A stretch of 64,000 nucleotides of DNA from Phytomonospora sp040655735 (GCF_040655735.1 NZ_JBFAKK010000003.1:310001-374000); one strand, 5' to 3'; shown: positions 19,885 through 29,731, counted from the first letter of the stretch. Translations and numbers: made by a program. Notes: generated by a model not told the origin, from the letters alone.

Positions 19885-21716
19885 TGCAGGCAGACGGCTC
19901 CGCGAGTTTGGAAATCGGCTTCGGAGACAGCGCAGCCACCGCACGGCTCAGAGCCGCTGATGGCTGCGAGGAGGACTTGAGGCGCCTCGCTTCGCATTTC
20001 CGTAGCGGCGTCCAGCGGACGCCCCGAACGCTCGATGTCGATATCGACGAGTTGCTTGTCAGCCTGGCGGCACTCACTGCGTGGCCCCAACGGGAGAGCG
20101 TGGCCTGGGACGACGAGCTCGCCAGGCTGGCGAAGGATTCGGTCGTTGATGCGCGGTCGCTCACCGGGTACCTTGATCCCGGTGCAACCGTGGCGGGGCC
20201 ACAGCTAGATGCAGCAGACCTCGACCCGGTTCTCGGTACGGACTGGACAGGCGCGTTGACGTCCTTCCAGTGCCGGGACATCGCGAAGCTGCTCTCACTG
20301 AAGCACGGGGCCAACTTCTCAGTACCCGGTGCCGGCAAGACCCGGGTCGGACTCGCGGTCTTCCAAGCGCTGCGGAAAGAGGGGCTTGCTGAGCGGCTCC
20401 TGATCGTCGGGCCGAAGTCGAGCTTCGAATCCTGGCTCTACGAGAACGGCGAGTGCTTCCGGGAACCGCTCCGCATGGAGATCTTCACCCGCAACGCCGA
20501 CCGCTCAGCCGAAGCGATCGTGATCAACTATGAGCGCCTTGATGGTGCCGTCGACATGCTCGGCCGGTGGCTTGCCTCCCGCCCGTCCATGCTTCTGCTC
20601 GATGAAGCGCACCGCATGAAACTCGGTGCGAATGGGACGTACGGTTCAGCCTGCCTGGCGCTAGGTCCCCGAGCCCGCCGCCGACTGATCCTCACCGGGA
20701 CCCCTGCTCCCAACGGCTCGAAGGATCTCGAGAACCTGCTCGGGTTCGTCTGGCCCGGACACGGGAGGCAGAAGGTCGTACAGGCAGTCGCGGGCGGCGA
20801 CCTGGCGAAAGCGAGCCGCGTCCTTCGCCCGTTGTTCACCCGGACGACCAAAAGCGAACTCGGACTCCCTCCGGTCACCACCAATCTCCGTATACAGCCG
20901 CTCCCGCCGCTGCACAAGGAGATCTACGAGGCCCTAATCGGCCAGCAGTCAGCGCGCGCCGCAGGCTCCGCGAACGACTTCATCGCACTCGGAAAGATCG
21001 CACTGTACCTGCTTATGGCAGCAACGAGCCCGGCCCTGCTCGCGGTCGGCACCACCCGCTACGAGCCCTTGGCCTATCGGATCCCGCCGCTCGACGTGCC
21101 TGAAGGGTCTCCCCTGTTCGACCTGATGCGCGACCTACCCAGTTACGAGCTCTCCCCGAAGTACACCGAAACGCTTGCGATCGTCGCGGAGAACGCCGCG
21201 AAGGGCCGCAAGACACTGGTCTGGTCGACGTTCATCCGGAGCCTGAACACGCTGCACCGGATCCTCAGCGAGTTCAAGCCAGCGATGGTTCACGGCGGTA
21301 CGGAGGAGCGGGAAGCGGAGATCGCGCGATTCCGCAGTGACCCGGACTGCATGGTGCTGCTCTCGAACCCAGCTACCCTCGGTGAGGGCATTAGCCTGCA
21401 CCAGGACTGCCACGACGCGATATACGTCGACCGCGACTTCGCCGCAGGCCGCTTCCTTCAGAGCCTCGACCGGGTCCACCGGCTCGGCCTCAACCCCGAC
21501 ACCGAGACCCGGATCACAGTTCTCGCCTCCGAGAACACCATCGACGAGGTGGTGGATCAGCGGCTAGGTCGGAAGCTGCGGTTCATGGGCCAGGTCCTGG
21601 ACGACCCAGCAGTGCGCGAACTCGCTGACCTCGACGAGGAGCCGACTATCGGCGGAGGCCTCGACCAATATGACATCCAAGCCCTGATGGGCCACCTGCG
21701 TGCCGATACAACCTGA
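19884..21716 (+). CDS. SNF2-family DNA helicase/translocase
   Basis: A 610-residue superfamily 2 ATPase. Motifs are VPGAGKTRVGLAVFQAL (Walker A, about residue 147), LLLDEAHRMK (DEAH, about 240), LTGTPAPNGSKDLENLLGFVWP (motif III), LVWSTFIRSLNTLHRIL (motif IV), SNPATLGEGISLHQ (motif V) and QSLDRVHRLGL (motif VI, about 528), the SNF2 signature. SNF2-type enzymes translocate on double-stranded DNA and remodel bound proteins. DISARM class 1 also encodes an SNF2 protein (DrmD), but that one is longer. The ATG at 19884 overlaps the preceding stop; the gene's own 3' end overlaps the next gene by 17 bp, so the three are translationally coupled. Confidence 0.9.
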   Translation: MQADGSASLEIGFGDSAATARLRAADGCEEDLRRLASHFRSGVQRTPRTLDVDIDELLVSLAALTAWPQRESVAWDDELARLAKDSVVDARSLTGYLDPGATVAGPQLDAADLDPVLGTDWTGALTSFQCRDIAKLLSLKHGANFSVPGAGKTRVGLAVFQALRKEGLAERLLIVGPKSSFESWLYENGECFREPLRMEIFTRNADRSAEAIVINYERLDGAVDMLGRWLASRPSMLLLDEAHRMKLGANGTYGSACLALGPRARRRLILTGTPAPNGSKDLENLLGFVWPGHGRQKVVQAVAGGDLAKASRVLRPLFTRTTKSELGLPPVTTNLRIQPLPPLHKEIYEALIGQQSARAAGSANDFIALGKIALYLLMAATSPALLAVGTTRYEPLAYRIPPLDVPEGSPLFDLMRDLPSYELSPKYTETLAIVAENAAKGRKTLVWSTFIRSLNTLHRILSEFKPAMVHGGTEEREAEIARFRSDPDCMVLLSNPATLGEGISLHQDCHDAIYVDRDFAAGRFLQSLDRVHRLGLNPDTETRITVLASENTIDEVVDQRLGRKLRFMGQVLDDPAVRELADLDEEPTIGGGLDQYDIQALMGHLRADTT

Positions 21717-22563
21717 ACCCGTCCTCCGCGCCGCAGTCCGCTGGCTTGAAGGGCTCCCTGCCAGCGGCGCGGCCCGGTGCCGCGCCCTGTTCACCACGCA
21801 CAGCGACTTCAGCGACATCACCCCGACGCAATACGAAACCGCATACGGGTGGCTAAATGACGCTGGCCTCCTGGGGAACAAGGATGCACACGGCTCACCT
21901 GAGCTGCAGGTCTACGAGGCGGCACTGCTGTCCGGCAACACACCGTGGTTCCCTGATTCTGACGTCCTTATCCGTGAGCCGGAAGAACTCCCGGAGGATG
22001 CCCTCCGCGCAGCTGAGGGCCTGGGGCTCAGCCGGACGCAGGCGTACGAGCACCTCGTGGCGATGTGGGGGAAAGTCGATGCGGAAGCACGCGCGCGGAT
22101 CGGTACAGCCGGCGAACTGGCACTCGTCCGACTCCTGACCGCCTCGCTGCGAGGAGGCCAGGTCGAACATGTCGCTGCCAGGTCAGACGGCTACGGGTAT
22201 GACATAGCTGTGGATGCTGACGGCAACTCCCTTCACATAGAAGCAAAGAGCACGACGCGTAGAAGCCGCCTCACAGTCTTCCTATCAAGGCATGAGTACG
22301 AAACCATGCGCAGAGATCCCGCATGGGAGCTTGTGGCCGTGCGCCTCACCCGAGACCTCCAGGTAGCCGCAGTCGGCTCAGTACCCAAGGAGTGGATTGC
22401 CGCCCACGCTCCGCGCGACGGCGGAGCGAATGGTCGATGGGAGTCATGTCGCCTTGACATCCCGCCATCAGTTCCGAAACCGGGTATCCAGCGGCTCCTG
22501 CTCGCCTTGACTGGAGCATCAGCGCTGCTTGACGGCACCACTGGGTGGACAACCGGACGGTGA
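21700..22563 (+). CDS. DUF3883-domain (PD-(D/E)xK-like) protein
   Basis: A 287-residue protein. The N-terminal 130 residues are helical. Residues about 135-250 form a DUF3883/NO-VEIN-C-like domain: IGTAGELALVRLL, ARSDGYGYDIAVDADGNSLHIEAKST and FLSRHEYETM, in which the G-Y-D-I...H-I-E-A-K line matches the D...ExK core of restriction-like nuclease folds. Such domains recur in defence loci next to helicases. It starts with GTG at 21700, inside the SNF2 gene. Its 3' end is 40 bp from the 3' end of the DrmB-like gene on the other strand, so the two operons converge. Confidence 0.75.
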   Translation: MPIQPEPVLRAAVRWLEGLPASGAARCRALFTTHSDFSDITPTQYETAYGWLNDAGLLGNKDAHGSPELQVYEAALLSGNTPWFPDSDVLIREPEELPEDALRAAEGLGLSRTQAYEHLVAMWGKVDAEARARIGTAGELALVRLLTASLRGGQVEHVAARSDGYGYDIAVDADGNSLHIEAKSTTRRSRLTVFLSRHEYETMRRDPAWELVAVRLTRDLQVAAVGSVPKEWIAAHAPRDGGANGRWESCRLDIPPSVPKPGIQRLLLALTGASALLDGTTGWTTGR

Positions 22564-22603
22564 ACTCGGCGCGGATTCCTATGCCGACGTGCCTTCGATA
22601 CCG

Positions 22604-24556
22604 TCACTGCTCAAGGTTGGCGAAGTACCCGGACATGGGGCCGCCAAAGGTCCCGATCACCAGGCCGCGGTCGAGGAAGCGGTTGAACTCCTCACAACTG
22701 GTCTCTGGCACCAGAGCGCAGCCGTGGCAGGCGGCGAGGTTGCAGGAGTCGGGGCCCTGGCCCGTTTTCCCCACCTCCATGCAGACGGGGTCGGTCGAGC
22801 ACCACCGGGCATTGTCGATCGCTGAGACGAAGACAGCACGCAGGTTGTCAGGGCGCGCCATGCGAACCAGGCCCCCCATGGTGCCTTCGGAGTCACCTGC
22901 CGCCGTGTATATCAGCAATCCGGCCATTTCACGCCCCGGTGCTGTCGACACGTAGATACGCTCACGCAAGGACGCCGAACTGTAGCCGCAATCGAATATC
23001 AACTGGTTGATCAGCAGGTGGCCCAAAGTGTGGAGCAGCACGAAACGGGGCTCCAGCGGCCTGTCCTGCAGACCGCGCTCGGCCGCCGTCTGCCGGTAGC
23101 GCGCGGCGATCCTATCTGCCCTGCGCACGACATCGGTGCGCCGCTCCCATGCTGCCAGCCGATCGGGGGCGAGCTCCAGGTAGATGCCCTCGCCTTTTAC
23201 CACGTAGGCCGGCAGCCAGTCCTGGGCAGGTAGTAGCGGATCACGCCTCAGGAGCGCTTTGCCCTCGCTGAGCTTGAGCACATCGTCATTGACACGCGTG
23301 AAACCGCGGAGTGCTCGGGTTTCACGAAGGACGTCGACCGATCGCACGCGCTCCAGGTACGGCAGGAGATCCTCGTGCAATCCGGGATCGGTGGTCGTCA
23401 GGTAGTCGTCTTTCGGTGTCTTCCGGATCTGGCCGAACTCCGGGTATCGCCAGACCTCATTGCGGGTCAGTAGCTCGACGTCGCCGGTGCTTGTATCCAG
23501 GGCTTCCTCTGAATCAGCACCTAGCAGGTCGCGGTAGCCCGCCATCAGCTCGTCATCTGAGACCGGACCGAAGAGTTCCGGTGGAACGTTTTGCTGAAGC
23601 TGTTGTCGCAGCTGCGCCGCCTCCAGGGTTGCTCCAAGGATGCTGTGCAGGGTGCGCATTGTGCCGCTTACGGCTGGGTGGCGCATCAGTGCGTGCATCT
23701 GCGCGCTGACGGCCCCCTCCTGCCGAGGCAGGTATATGGAAGACTCCACCTTCGGGAAGTAGACGTTGCCAGCGGCACGCAGCGCGCCGCGAACCGCCGA
23801 GGGGCAGCCGGGGCCGTCCAGCTGAGCGAGCCAAGGGCGGGCCCCGGTGCAGTAGTAGGGATCATCGGTAGCGGCCAGCCGATCGGTGAGGACGGTGTGC
23901 TCCTCACCGTCCAGCCCCTCGAGCGTGCTGGTAATACCCAGCAGCGAGCGCTCCTCGCCGCAGCCGAGACGCTCGTTGCGCTTGCCTCCGGCGTCGTATC
24001 CACAGGTGACGACCTGGCCGTCAAGACCGCCGCCGCCACGCGACTGAAGCCGCAGCCCAGTCTCGCAGCGAGGGTCGTTCGAGCGGTGGACCCACTTGCT
24101 GAACGGGAAGTCGTCGATGTGTCCTCGTCGGCAGATCGCGACGAACGGCACCTGCGCCATGTGGGGTTTGTACTGCCAGGAGTTGTGGGACTTGTCCGGG
24201 CAGGCCTCCTGCTGCTGCATAGTGAGAGTGCTCAGCTTGAGCCGCTTGCAGTACATGCAGAAGCTCCATCGCGGGAAGCGGAGCGCCGGCACGGTGAGTT
24301 TGATGTTGCGGGTATCGCTCCCGGCGCCCTGGTTCCGCCAGTCGGGTGGCAGGCGGAACGCCGAGACGTTCAGGCGGGCCTCCAGGCGCCAGTCGTGCTC
24401 TTCGAATTCCTCCAGGGCTAGGGACCCGGAGTCCCCGATGGCGTACCAGTGGTCAAGCCCCGCAGTGATCACAGAGGTTCCGTTGACGAGCACGCTCATA
24501 GCGCCGACACCGAATGGTGCAACTAGTTGGGCGCGCCGCATGCTTCCAGTACTCAC
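22604..24556 (-). CDS. drmB: DrmB-type DUF1998 protein
   Basis: A 650-residue zinc protein. It has an N-terminal RRAQLVAPFGVGAMSVLVNG, several Cys pairs (FCMYCKRL, CRRGH), and a C-terminal DUF1998 domain with EMAGLLIYTAAGDSEGTMGGLV and clustered cysteines (CSTDPVC, CNLAACHGC, SCEEF). This matches DrmB, which with DrmA forms the ssDNA-loading core of DISARM. It is the last gene of the leftward operon; its GTG start overlaps the DrmA stop as GTGA (24553-24556). No helicase or nuclease motif of its own is visible, in keeping with its known role as a DrmA partner. Confidence 0.88.
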   Translation of the reverse strand: MSTGSMRRAQLVAPFGVGAMSVLVNGTSVITAGLDHWYAIGDSGSLALEEFEEHDWRLEARLNVSAFRLPPDWRNQGAGSDTRNIKLTVPALRFPRWSFCMYCKRLKLSTLTMQQQEACPDKSHNSWQYKPHMAQVPFVAICRRGHIDDFPFSKWVHRSNDPRCETGLRLQSRGGGGLDGQVVTCGYDAGGKRNERLGCGEERSLLGITSTLEGLDGEEHTVLTDRLAATDDPYYCTGARPWLAQLDGPGCPSAVRGALRAAGNVYFPKVESSIYLPRQEGAVSAQMHALMRHPAVSGTMRTLHSILGATLEAAQLRQQLQQNVPPELFGPVSDDELMAGYRDLLGADSEEALDTSTGDVELLTRNEVWRYPEFGQIRKTPKDDYLTTTDPGLHEDLLPYLERVRSVDVLRETRALRGFTRVNDDVLKLSEGKALLRRDPLLPAQDWLPAYVVKGEGIYLELAPDRLAAWERRTDVVRRADRIAARYRQTAAERGLQDRPLEPRFVLLHTLGHLLINQLIFDCGYSSASLRERIYVSTAPGREMAGLLIYTAAGDSEGTMGGLVRMARPDNLRAVFVSAIDNARWCSTDPVCMEVGKTGQGPDSCNLAACHGCALVPETSCEEFNRFLDRGLVIGTFGGPMSGYFANLEQ

Positions 24557-27500
24557 GGCGTGTCCTCCTCGTCGGCGTCAGCTTGCACGTACGCCGTCGA
24601 GATCTTCAGGCGGCACTCAGCGTCGACGTTGCGCATGCTCGTCGGCACGTCCCAGATGGGCGCCCGGCTGTCCAAGGAGGGCAGGCTCCCGGCGAAGCGC
24701 ATCAAGCCCTGCTTGGGATCGCCGCCGATGGCGTTGGCTTCCCACTGTGTGCGCTCCCAATTCGCCCACTCGCGGGCACGCCTGTCGGCCATGCGGTCCA
24801 GCGTGCCGACCGCGCCAGGGTCGGCGATCTCGGCGCGCTCGCGGAGCAGTGCGATCGCCTCTTCGTATTCAGTCTGAGGGAACGGGTGGGGTTCGATGCC
24901 GGGTGTCGCCTGGCGGATGTGCGCCACCGCGGCAGCGTGCAGCGCACGGCGGAGTACAGGAGTGGCGAACGGCGTGACTGATGTCGGCTCTACTTGTGAG
25001 TAGAGCTGCTGGTGGTAGGTGCGGAAGCGCTCGTAGTGACTGCGGTCTCGCGGCTTCGCGGCACCATAGATCGTCAGGACGAGTCCCGGGCTCACGTCTG
25101 CTCGGCGGCCGATGCGACCACTGACTTGAATGTACTGTGCGGTGGTCTTGGGCTGGCCGACGATGGTCATCAGTCCCAGGCGGTCGATATCGACGCCGAC
25201 TTCGATGATGTTCGAGGCTAGGCAGATGTCCATGCAGCCCTGCTGGCCGTACGCCGTCTCCAACTGCTGGATGGCTTTAGGGATCTCATCGCTGCGGCGG
25301 CGCGAGGTGAGCTCCATTGTGTACTTTGGCCAACGCAACTCCTCAATGCCGTCTCGTCGGCGCAAACCCGTCAAGTAGTCGGGCACATCGGATTCCAGGA
25401 GAGACACGGTGTTGCCGAGCTCGCGGAGGCTGTTGAGGAAGTTGAGGTTGGTCCAGTAGCCGTCGCGGTCGGCTTCGGGGATCAGGGTGGCACCCTGCAG
25501 GGTGGCTGATGCTACCCGTACCTGCACCGTCTGCGTGGATCCCAGGGACGCGCTCATGATGCCGAGATAGCGGCGCCCCGGCTCCGGGCTTCCGTCAGGG
25601 AGCGTGGCGGGTTCGGAGAAGAAGGAGTGGCTCTCCTCCAGCCCATGCGGCGGGAAAAGCGCGACGTCTTCACGGCCGAAAAGGCCCTTGATCTGATCCT
25701 CGTACCGGCGGATCGTCGCGGTCGATGCAATGATCTTCGGTGGGATCGGCTGGGCACCGCGGTGGTCGGTGCACAGGTCGTCGATGACAGGCTCGTACAG
25801 GCCTGCCATCGAACCGAGTGGACCTGAGATCAGGTGTAGCTCGTCCTGGATGATGAGCCCGGGCGGTGAGACCTCGCGCTCGCCGGCGTTTCCCAACCCG
25901 AAGATCCGCCGCGCCATCGGGCGCCAGGCCATCATGGCGAACTTGTCGATGGTGCCGATGATGATCGACGGGCGGACGTCGTAGATATCGTCGTCGATGA
26001 CGTGTACTGGCAGGCCCTTGCGGTTCGCGAAACGGCAGGACTGGTCGACGCAGCGCAGTAGGACTTTCTGGCCGACCTGTTCGTAGCCGATGACGTCCTG
26101 GCCGCTTCGCCCCCGCGCCTTCGTACCCATCTGCGTCCCGCACCAGGGGCAGCGCAGCAGTAGGAAGAGGTTCTGCTCCTGTGGGTGTTTCCGCATCCGC
26201 TTCAGGCTGGCAACCGCTTGTTTTCTCGTATTGGGCGTCGAGGAGCTTCCGAGCCAGATCCCGATCCCGAACGGCTCCTTGCCCAGCTCCGTCACCTTCC
26301 TGGATCTGATGTCCTCAAGTACGCAGATCAGTGATGCAGCGCGCAGAAACTGCTGAGCGGTCAGCAGCCGCAGCGTGTATCGCATCAGGGTGTCCGTACC
26401 GGCGTCGGCGGGATCTCGAAGGCGGCGGGCGATCAGGCTGATCGCCGAGGCACCTAGGTACGCCTCGGTCTTGCCACCACCGGCCGGGAAGAAGATCAGG
26501 TCAACCACCTTGCGGCGTGGCCGGTTCGGCTCCACGAGCTCGGGCAGGCTCGCCAGGATGAAGGCGATCTGGAAGGGGCGCCAGTTCCCCTGCCCCGGCT
26601 GCGGCGTCGCGGTCGGGTGTGCACCGACTGGGCGGAGGGTGCCGTCTCGCCTGCTCTTCACCTCGCGGTAGGGGAGGCGGGAGCGCACCTGCTGGAAGTG
26701 CATCGCCTCATTCGCCAGCTGGAAAGCCCGTTTGGCGATCGGGTTTGCCCTCACCAGGGCCCAGCCCGTGTGCATCCGGCCGAGCGCTTCGCGGCAGAGC
26801 CGCATGTGCCGACGCGCGGCGGCCTGGAATGGTGTCGGCAGGGCAGGGATCTCAGCCTCGCGTTCGGCGATCCACTCTTCGTAGAGGCGGAGCACGATCT
26901 CCAGCTGCTGGGACCCTTCCGGGCTGCCGTCGGCAAGCGCAGCCATGCTGACAGTCACCCGTCGGCGCTCGCCGTCAAGACCCGAGAGGTAGATATCAGG
27001 TGTCAAGCTCACGACCTCGTACGCGGGCAGAGGATCGGCGCGTACCCAGTCGACGATCCCGCCATCGGGCTTCCCCCCACCCCAGTCGGCAGCGCAGCCA
27101 TGACCAATCGCGAACGTGCGCTTCTTCCGGTAGAGCAGACCGATGGACTGCTCTTCGTCTCCGCGACTACTCTGCTTAACCTCGGGGTACGCCTTGATCG
27201 CGAGGCCGTCCACCGAGGCAGCGGTCAGACCCATCTGAAACAGCGCGCTACTCGGTCCCGTCCCCGCCGCCCGATTCAAGAGGGCGATGGTGACGAGCCG
27301 AAGTTCCGGGTCGGTCTCGCCACGCACCGGCCTGCTGAAGATCTGCACAGTCGGCGCGATCCGCAGTGGCTGGTCGCCAGCTTCTGCCACCGGCACTTCG
27401 AGTAGCTTGTTCGTCGAGCCTTGAACTACCGCGCCTGCGACGGAACCTGAAAGCTCGAAGGGCACACGGAGCCACCATGTGCGCGGTTTGGCGACGCCGG

Positions 27501-28038
27501 GGATACGCGCGCTCAGGCGGTCGTAGTACGCGCCTGACACCGTCAGTTTGAGCGAGCTCCCGTTGCAGACACGCACCTTGAAGGAGATGGCCATCGCGGA
27601 CGGCTTGAAACGATTCGCATCGGTCAGATCGAAGTCGTCGGAGTCAGCCTCGTCGAAGCGGAGCCTGCCCCTGATCTCGATCGGCCGCCCTTCGGGGTTC
27701 TCCTCGTTCTCGGCGAGACCAGGCATCCCGGTGATGTCTACGTCCCGGATCCCGGCATCGCTGCCGCTGTCTGGTGCAGTCGTGCCCCCGCTAGCCTGCG
27801 AGGCACCGTTGTAGAGAACTCCGATGCCGTAGCGACGCAGCGGGTCGGACTGCGTCAGGATTTCCTGCCCGCTGGTCGCCTCATGGAACTGGCCTCGACT
27901 CGCCTCGGCCGTGTCGAAGTGGATGGTGCCGGTCCGGCAATCAAGCGGGATGCCGGCGGGCTCGTCACCCGGCAGCGGGCCGAACAGCTCCCGGCGGACC
28001 GTCCCCTCGATGACAGCCCGCGCCTCAACACCAGTCAT
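24553..28038 (-). CDS. drmA: DrmA-type helicase
   Basis: A 1161-residue SF2 helicase. A long N-terminal region (about 1-500) precedes the motor: FFPAGGGKTEAYLG (Walker A, about 516), LIIQDELHLISGPLGSM (DExH variant, about 731), ASTATIRRY, then LASNIIEVGVDIDRLGLM and QVSGRIGRR (motif VI, about 979). The order and the partner DUF1998 gene match DISARM DrmA. ATG 28038 overlaps the SF1 gene's stop as ATGA, and its own stop overlaps the DrmB start. A cysteine pair (about 630, CPWCG) suggests a zinc site between the motor lobes. It is the strongest marker that this is a DISARM relative. Confidence 0.92.
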   Translation of the reverse strand: MTGVEARAVIEGTVRRELFGPLPGDEPAGIPLDCRTGTIHFDTAEASRGQFHEATSGQEILTQSDPLRRYGIGVLYNGASQASGGTTAPDSGSDAGIRDVDITGMPGLAENEENPEGRPIEIRGRLRFDEADSDDFDLTDANRFKPSAMAISFKVRVCNGSSLKLTVSGAYYDRLSARIPGVAKPRTWWLRVPFELSGSVAGAVVQGSTNKLLEVPVAEAGDQPLRIAPTVQIFSRPVRGETDPELRLVTIALLNRAAGTGPSSALFQMGLTAASVDGLAIKAYPEVKQSSRGDEEQSIGLLYRKKRTFAIGHGCAADWGGGKPDGGIVDWVRADPLPAYEVVSLTPDIYLSGLDGERRRVTVSMAALADGSPEGSQQLEIVLRLYEEWIAEREAEIPALPTPFQAAARRHMRLCREALGRMHTGWALVRANPIAKRAFQLANEAMHFQQVRSRLPYREVKSRRDGTLRPVGAHPTATPQPGQGNWRPFQIAFILASLPELVEPNRPRRKVVDLIFFPAGGGKTEAYLGASAISLIARRLRDPADAGTDTLMRYTLRLLTAQQFLRAASLICVLEDIRSRKVTELGKEPFGIGIWLGSSSTPNTRKQAVASLKRMRKHPQEQNLFLLLRCPWCGTQMGTKARGRSGQDVIGYEQVGQKVLLRCVDQSCRFANRKGLPVHVIDDDIYDVRPSIIIGTIDKFAMMAWRPMARRIFGLGNAGEREVSPPGLIIQDELHLISGPLGSMAGLYEPVIDDLCTDHRGAQPIPPKIIASTATIRRYEDQIKGLFGREDVALFPPHGLEESHSFFSEPATLPDGSPEPGRRYLGIMSASLGSTQTVQVRVASATLQGATLIPEADRDGYWTNLNFLNSLRELGNTVSLLESDVPDYLTGLRRRDGIEELRWPKYTMELTSRRRSDEIPKAIQQLETAYGQQGCMDICLASNIIEVGVDIDRLGLMTIVGQPKTTAQYIQVSGRIGRRADVSPGLVLTIYGAAKPRDRSHYERFRTYHQQLYSQVEPTSVTPFATPVLRRALHAAAVAHIRQATPGIEPHPFPQTEYEEAIALLRERAEIADPGAVGTLDRMADRRAREWANWERTQWEANAIGGDPKQGLMRFAGSLPSLDSRAPIWDVPTSMRNVDAECRLKISTAYVQADADEEDTP

Positions 28039-29087
28039 GTCGTACCTCCTATAGCTGCACGGAGCGTGCCGGACTCAACGACAGCGAACAAACGATCGGT
28101 GGCGCGCGTCAGCCCCACGTACAGGAGTGCCTCGAATCCCGGTATGCCACGGCGATCGAGATCGGTTACCACTACTGCAGGCGCCTCAAGACCTTTGTAG
28201 GCCTGGATGGTGCTATTTAGCAATTGCCCCGGTCGGCCACGGCGGCCATCGGCCGGATAAAGCACCTGGCGGAGCCAGGTGTCGGTGGTTGTTTCCGCGG
28301 TCGAGCCCTCGCGCAGCGGGCTCAGAACCACGATCTCGTTCAGCTTGTAGCCGTCGGCGCGCAGGGTCTTCACCGCATGGGAGAGCAGCGGCGACTGGTC
28401 GCTGCCGACCGTGTATGGGATAGGGGCCGGATCGATGCCGTCATCCTGCCGACGGAACCGCTGGTAGCCGGGCTCCAGTTTGGCCAGCAGGTTCACCTGG
28501 TACCCGATGCGCGGCAGGTTCCGGCAGTTCGCTGAGAGCCGGAAGTTGGTCTGGTGCGGAGCGCGAGCCCGCAGGAGCGCGCGGCCGTCGCCCGTCTCGA
28601 AGATGGCCTGACGCTCGAAATCCCCGAAGAGCAGGACACGCCCGCTCCGCAGGCCACCGGTCACCAGCAGGTCCAGGACGTCGAGGAAAGGCCCCTTCGC
28701 GATGTCCTGGACCTCGTCGACGATCACGAAGTCTCCGGCGAGGTCTGGACGATTGAGCAGCACCTCCAGCGCCCTATCGGGCAGCTCCTGCTCCCAGAAG
28801 CTGGCCCTGGCGCCCGCTGGTGCCGGGACACCTGTGATGCGAAGAAGCTCCTGGTGCAGCGTTCCGACTGTCAGTCCCGCGACGTCTGCCAGATCGGCCG
28901 TGAGCTGCTTGGCGAGGAGCCGGTTGAAGCAGAGCAGGCGGCCCCGCCTACCGACGGCCACTTCGCGGCAGGCTGCCTCCATTGCGAGCCAGGTCTTGCC
29001 CGAGCCCGCAGGGCCGGTGAACAACACTGTCGGGTTGTCTGCCATGGCATCAAGTCCGAGGTACTGCTCCTCCAGGAAGGCGGTCAT
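28035..29087 (-). CDS. Superfamily 1 (UvrD/Rep-like) helicase
   Basis: A 350-residue SF1 ATPase. Motifs are FTGPAGSGKTWLAM (about residues 22-35), FNRLLAKQLT (motif Ia), VIVDEVQDIAKG (about 121-132), GDFERQAIF (motif III), RLSANCRN (motif IV-like), STIQAYKGLEAPAVVV (motif V) and LYVGLTRATDRL (motif VI). It is short for a UvrD enzyme, lacking the 1B/2B insertions, and resembles the compact SF1 helicases that pair with NERD proteins. It lies between the NERD gene and drmA with ATGA overlaps at both ends (29084-29087, 28035-28038). A partner in DNA unwinding for the system is inferred. Confidence 0.88.
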   Translation of the reverse strand: MTAFLEEQYLGLDAMADNPTVLFTGPAGSGKTWLAMEAACREVAVGRRGRLLCFNRLLAKQLTADLADVAGLTVGTLHQELLRITGVPAPAGARASFWEQELPDRALEVLLNRPDLAGDFVIVDEVQDIAKGPFLDVLDLLVTGGLRSGRVLLFGDFERQAIFETGDGRALLRARAPHQTNFRLSANCRNLPRIGYQVNLLAKLEPGYQRFRRQDDGIDPAPIPYTVGSDQSPLLSHAVKTLRADGYKLNEIVVLSPLREGSTAETTTDTWLRQVLYPADGRRGRPGQLLNSTIQAYKGLEAPAVVVTDLDRRGIPGFEALLYVGLTRATDRLFAVVESGTLRAAIGGTT

Positions 29088-29731
29088 CTGCGATTCCCGG
29101 GTGCGGCGCGTGTCGCGGCGGCCCTCGCCACTTCAAAGCGCGGACGAAGCAGCGATACGATCCGCTCAGTCGTGTCGGGGGCCGGGCCGGTGCCTCCGTA
29201 CGAGAAGTATTGAATCTTCCTGTCGAGATGCTTCGTGCCAGCGGCTAGCGTCCGCAGCACAGCCGAAGCCGTGCCATGCTTAAGATCCTCCGAATCGAGC
29301 ACCTGCCAGTCGTGCCACTCGGGTGTTGCTGGGAGCATTGTGCGCGCTCGAACAAGGGTGAACCAGACTGCGCTCACCATCGGAACGCCTCGGAGGTCCA
29401 CGCCCTTTTTCTTGAGGAAGTCGCGGATGCTGTGGAGGGCCTCGCGCACCTGCTGGAACGGCCCCCTTGCCACTGGCGGATTGCTGCCAAGCTTCCAGCG
29501 TCCGTCGGGAAGCCGGTCAACCGTGTAGTGCGACTTCACCTCGATGACCACTACCCCGGCGTTTGGCACGACAATGACAAAGTCGGCTTCCCCCTCGACC
29601 TGACGGAAATGATCGGCAATCGCCAGCGAGTGCAGGACGATCCAGTCCTCGGCATCGTCGCTGCGCTGGAGCGTGACGTAGACGAGGTGCTCACCTGGTG
29701 GCGCACTCTCCGGGCAGTAGGGGGGCATCAT
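29084..29731 (-). CDS. NERD-domain (nuclease-related) protein
   Basis: A 215-residue protein. An N-terminal NERD domain (about residues 10-115) is recognised by WIVLHSLAI, VEGEADFVIVVPNAGVVVIEVKSH with the D...ExK restriction-like core, and a later WFTLVRA strand. NERD proteins are predicted nucleases, often fused or linked to SF1 helicases, as here. ATG 29731 is chosen because it overlaps the upstream stop as ATGA, the pattern of the whole operon; a GTG at 29740 would add three residues. It is the third of six genes. Nuclease activity is predicted from the fold only. Confidence 0.8.
   Translation of the reverse strand: MMPPYCPESAPPGEHLVYVTLQRSDDAEDWIVLHSLAIADHFRQVEGEADFVIVVPNAGVVVIEVKSHYTVDRLPDGRWKLGSNPPVARGPFQQVREALHSIRDFLKKKGVDLRGVPMVSAVWFTLVRARTMLPATPEWHDWQVLDSEDLKHGTASAVLRTLAAGTKHLDRKIQYFSYGGTGPAPDTTERIVSLLRPRFEVARAAATRAAPGNRR

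Noticed and set aside
24553..28038. Reading the DrmA-type gene as an ordinary repair helicase
   Set aside because: The DUF1998 partner gene and operon point to a DISARM-type DrmA.
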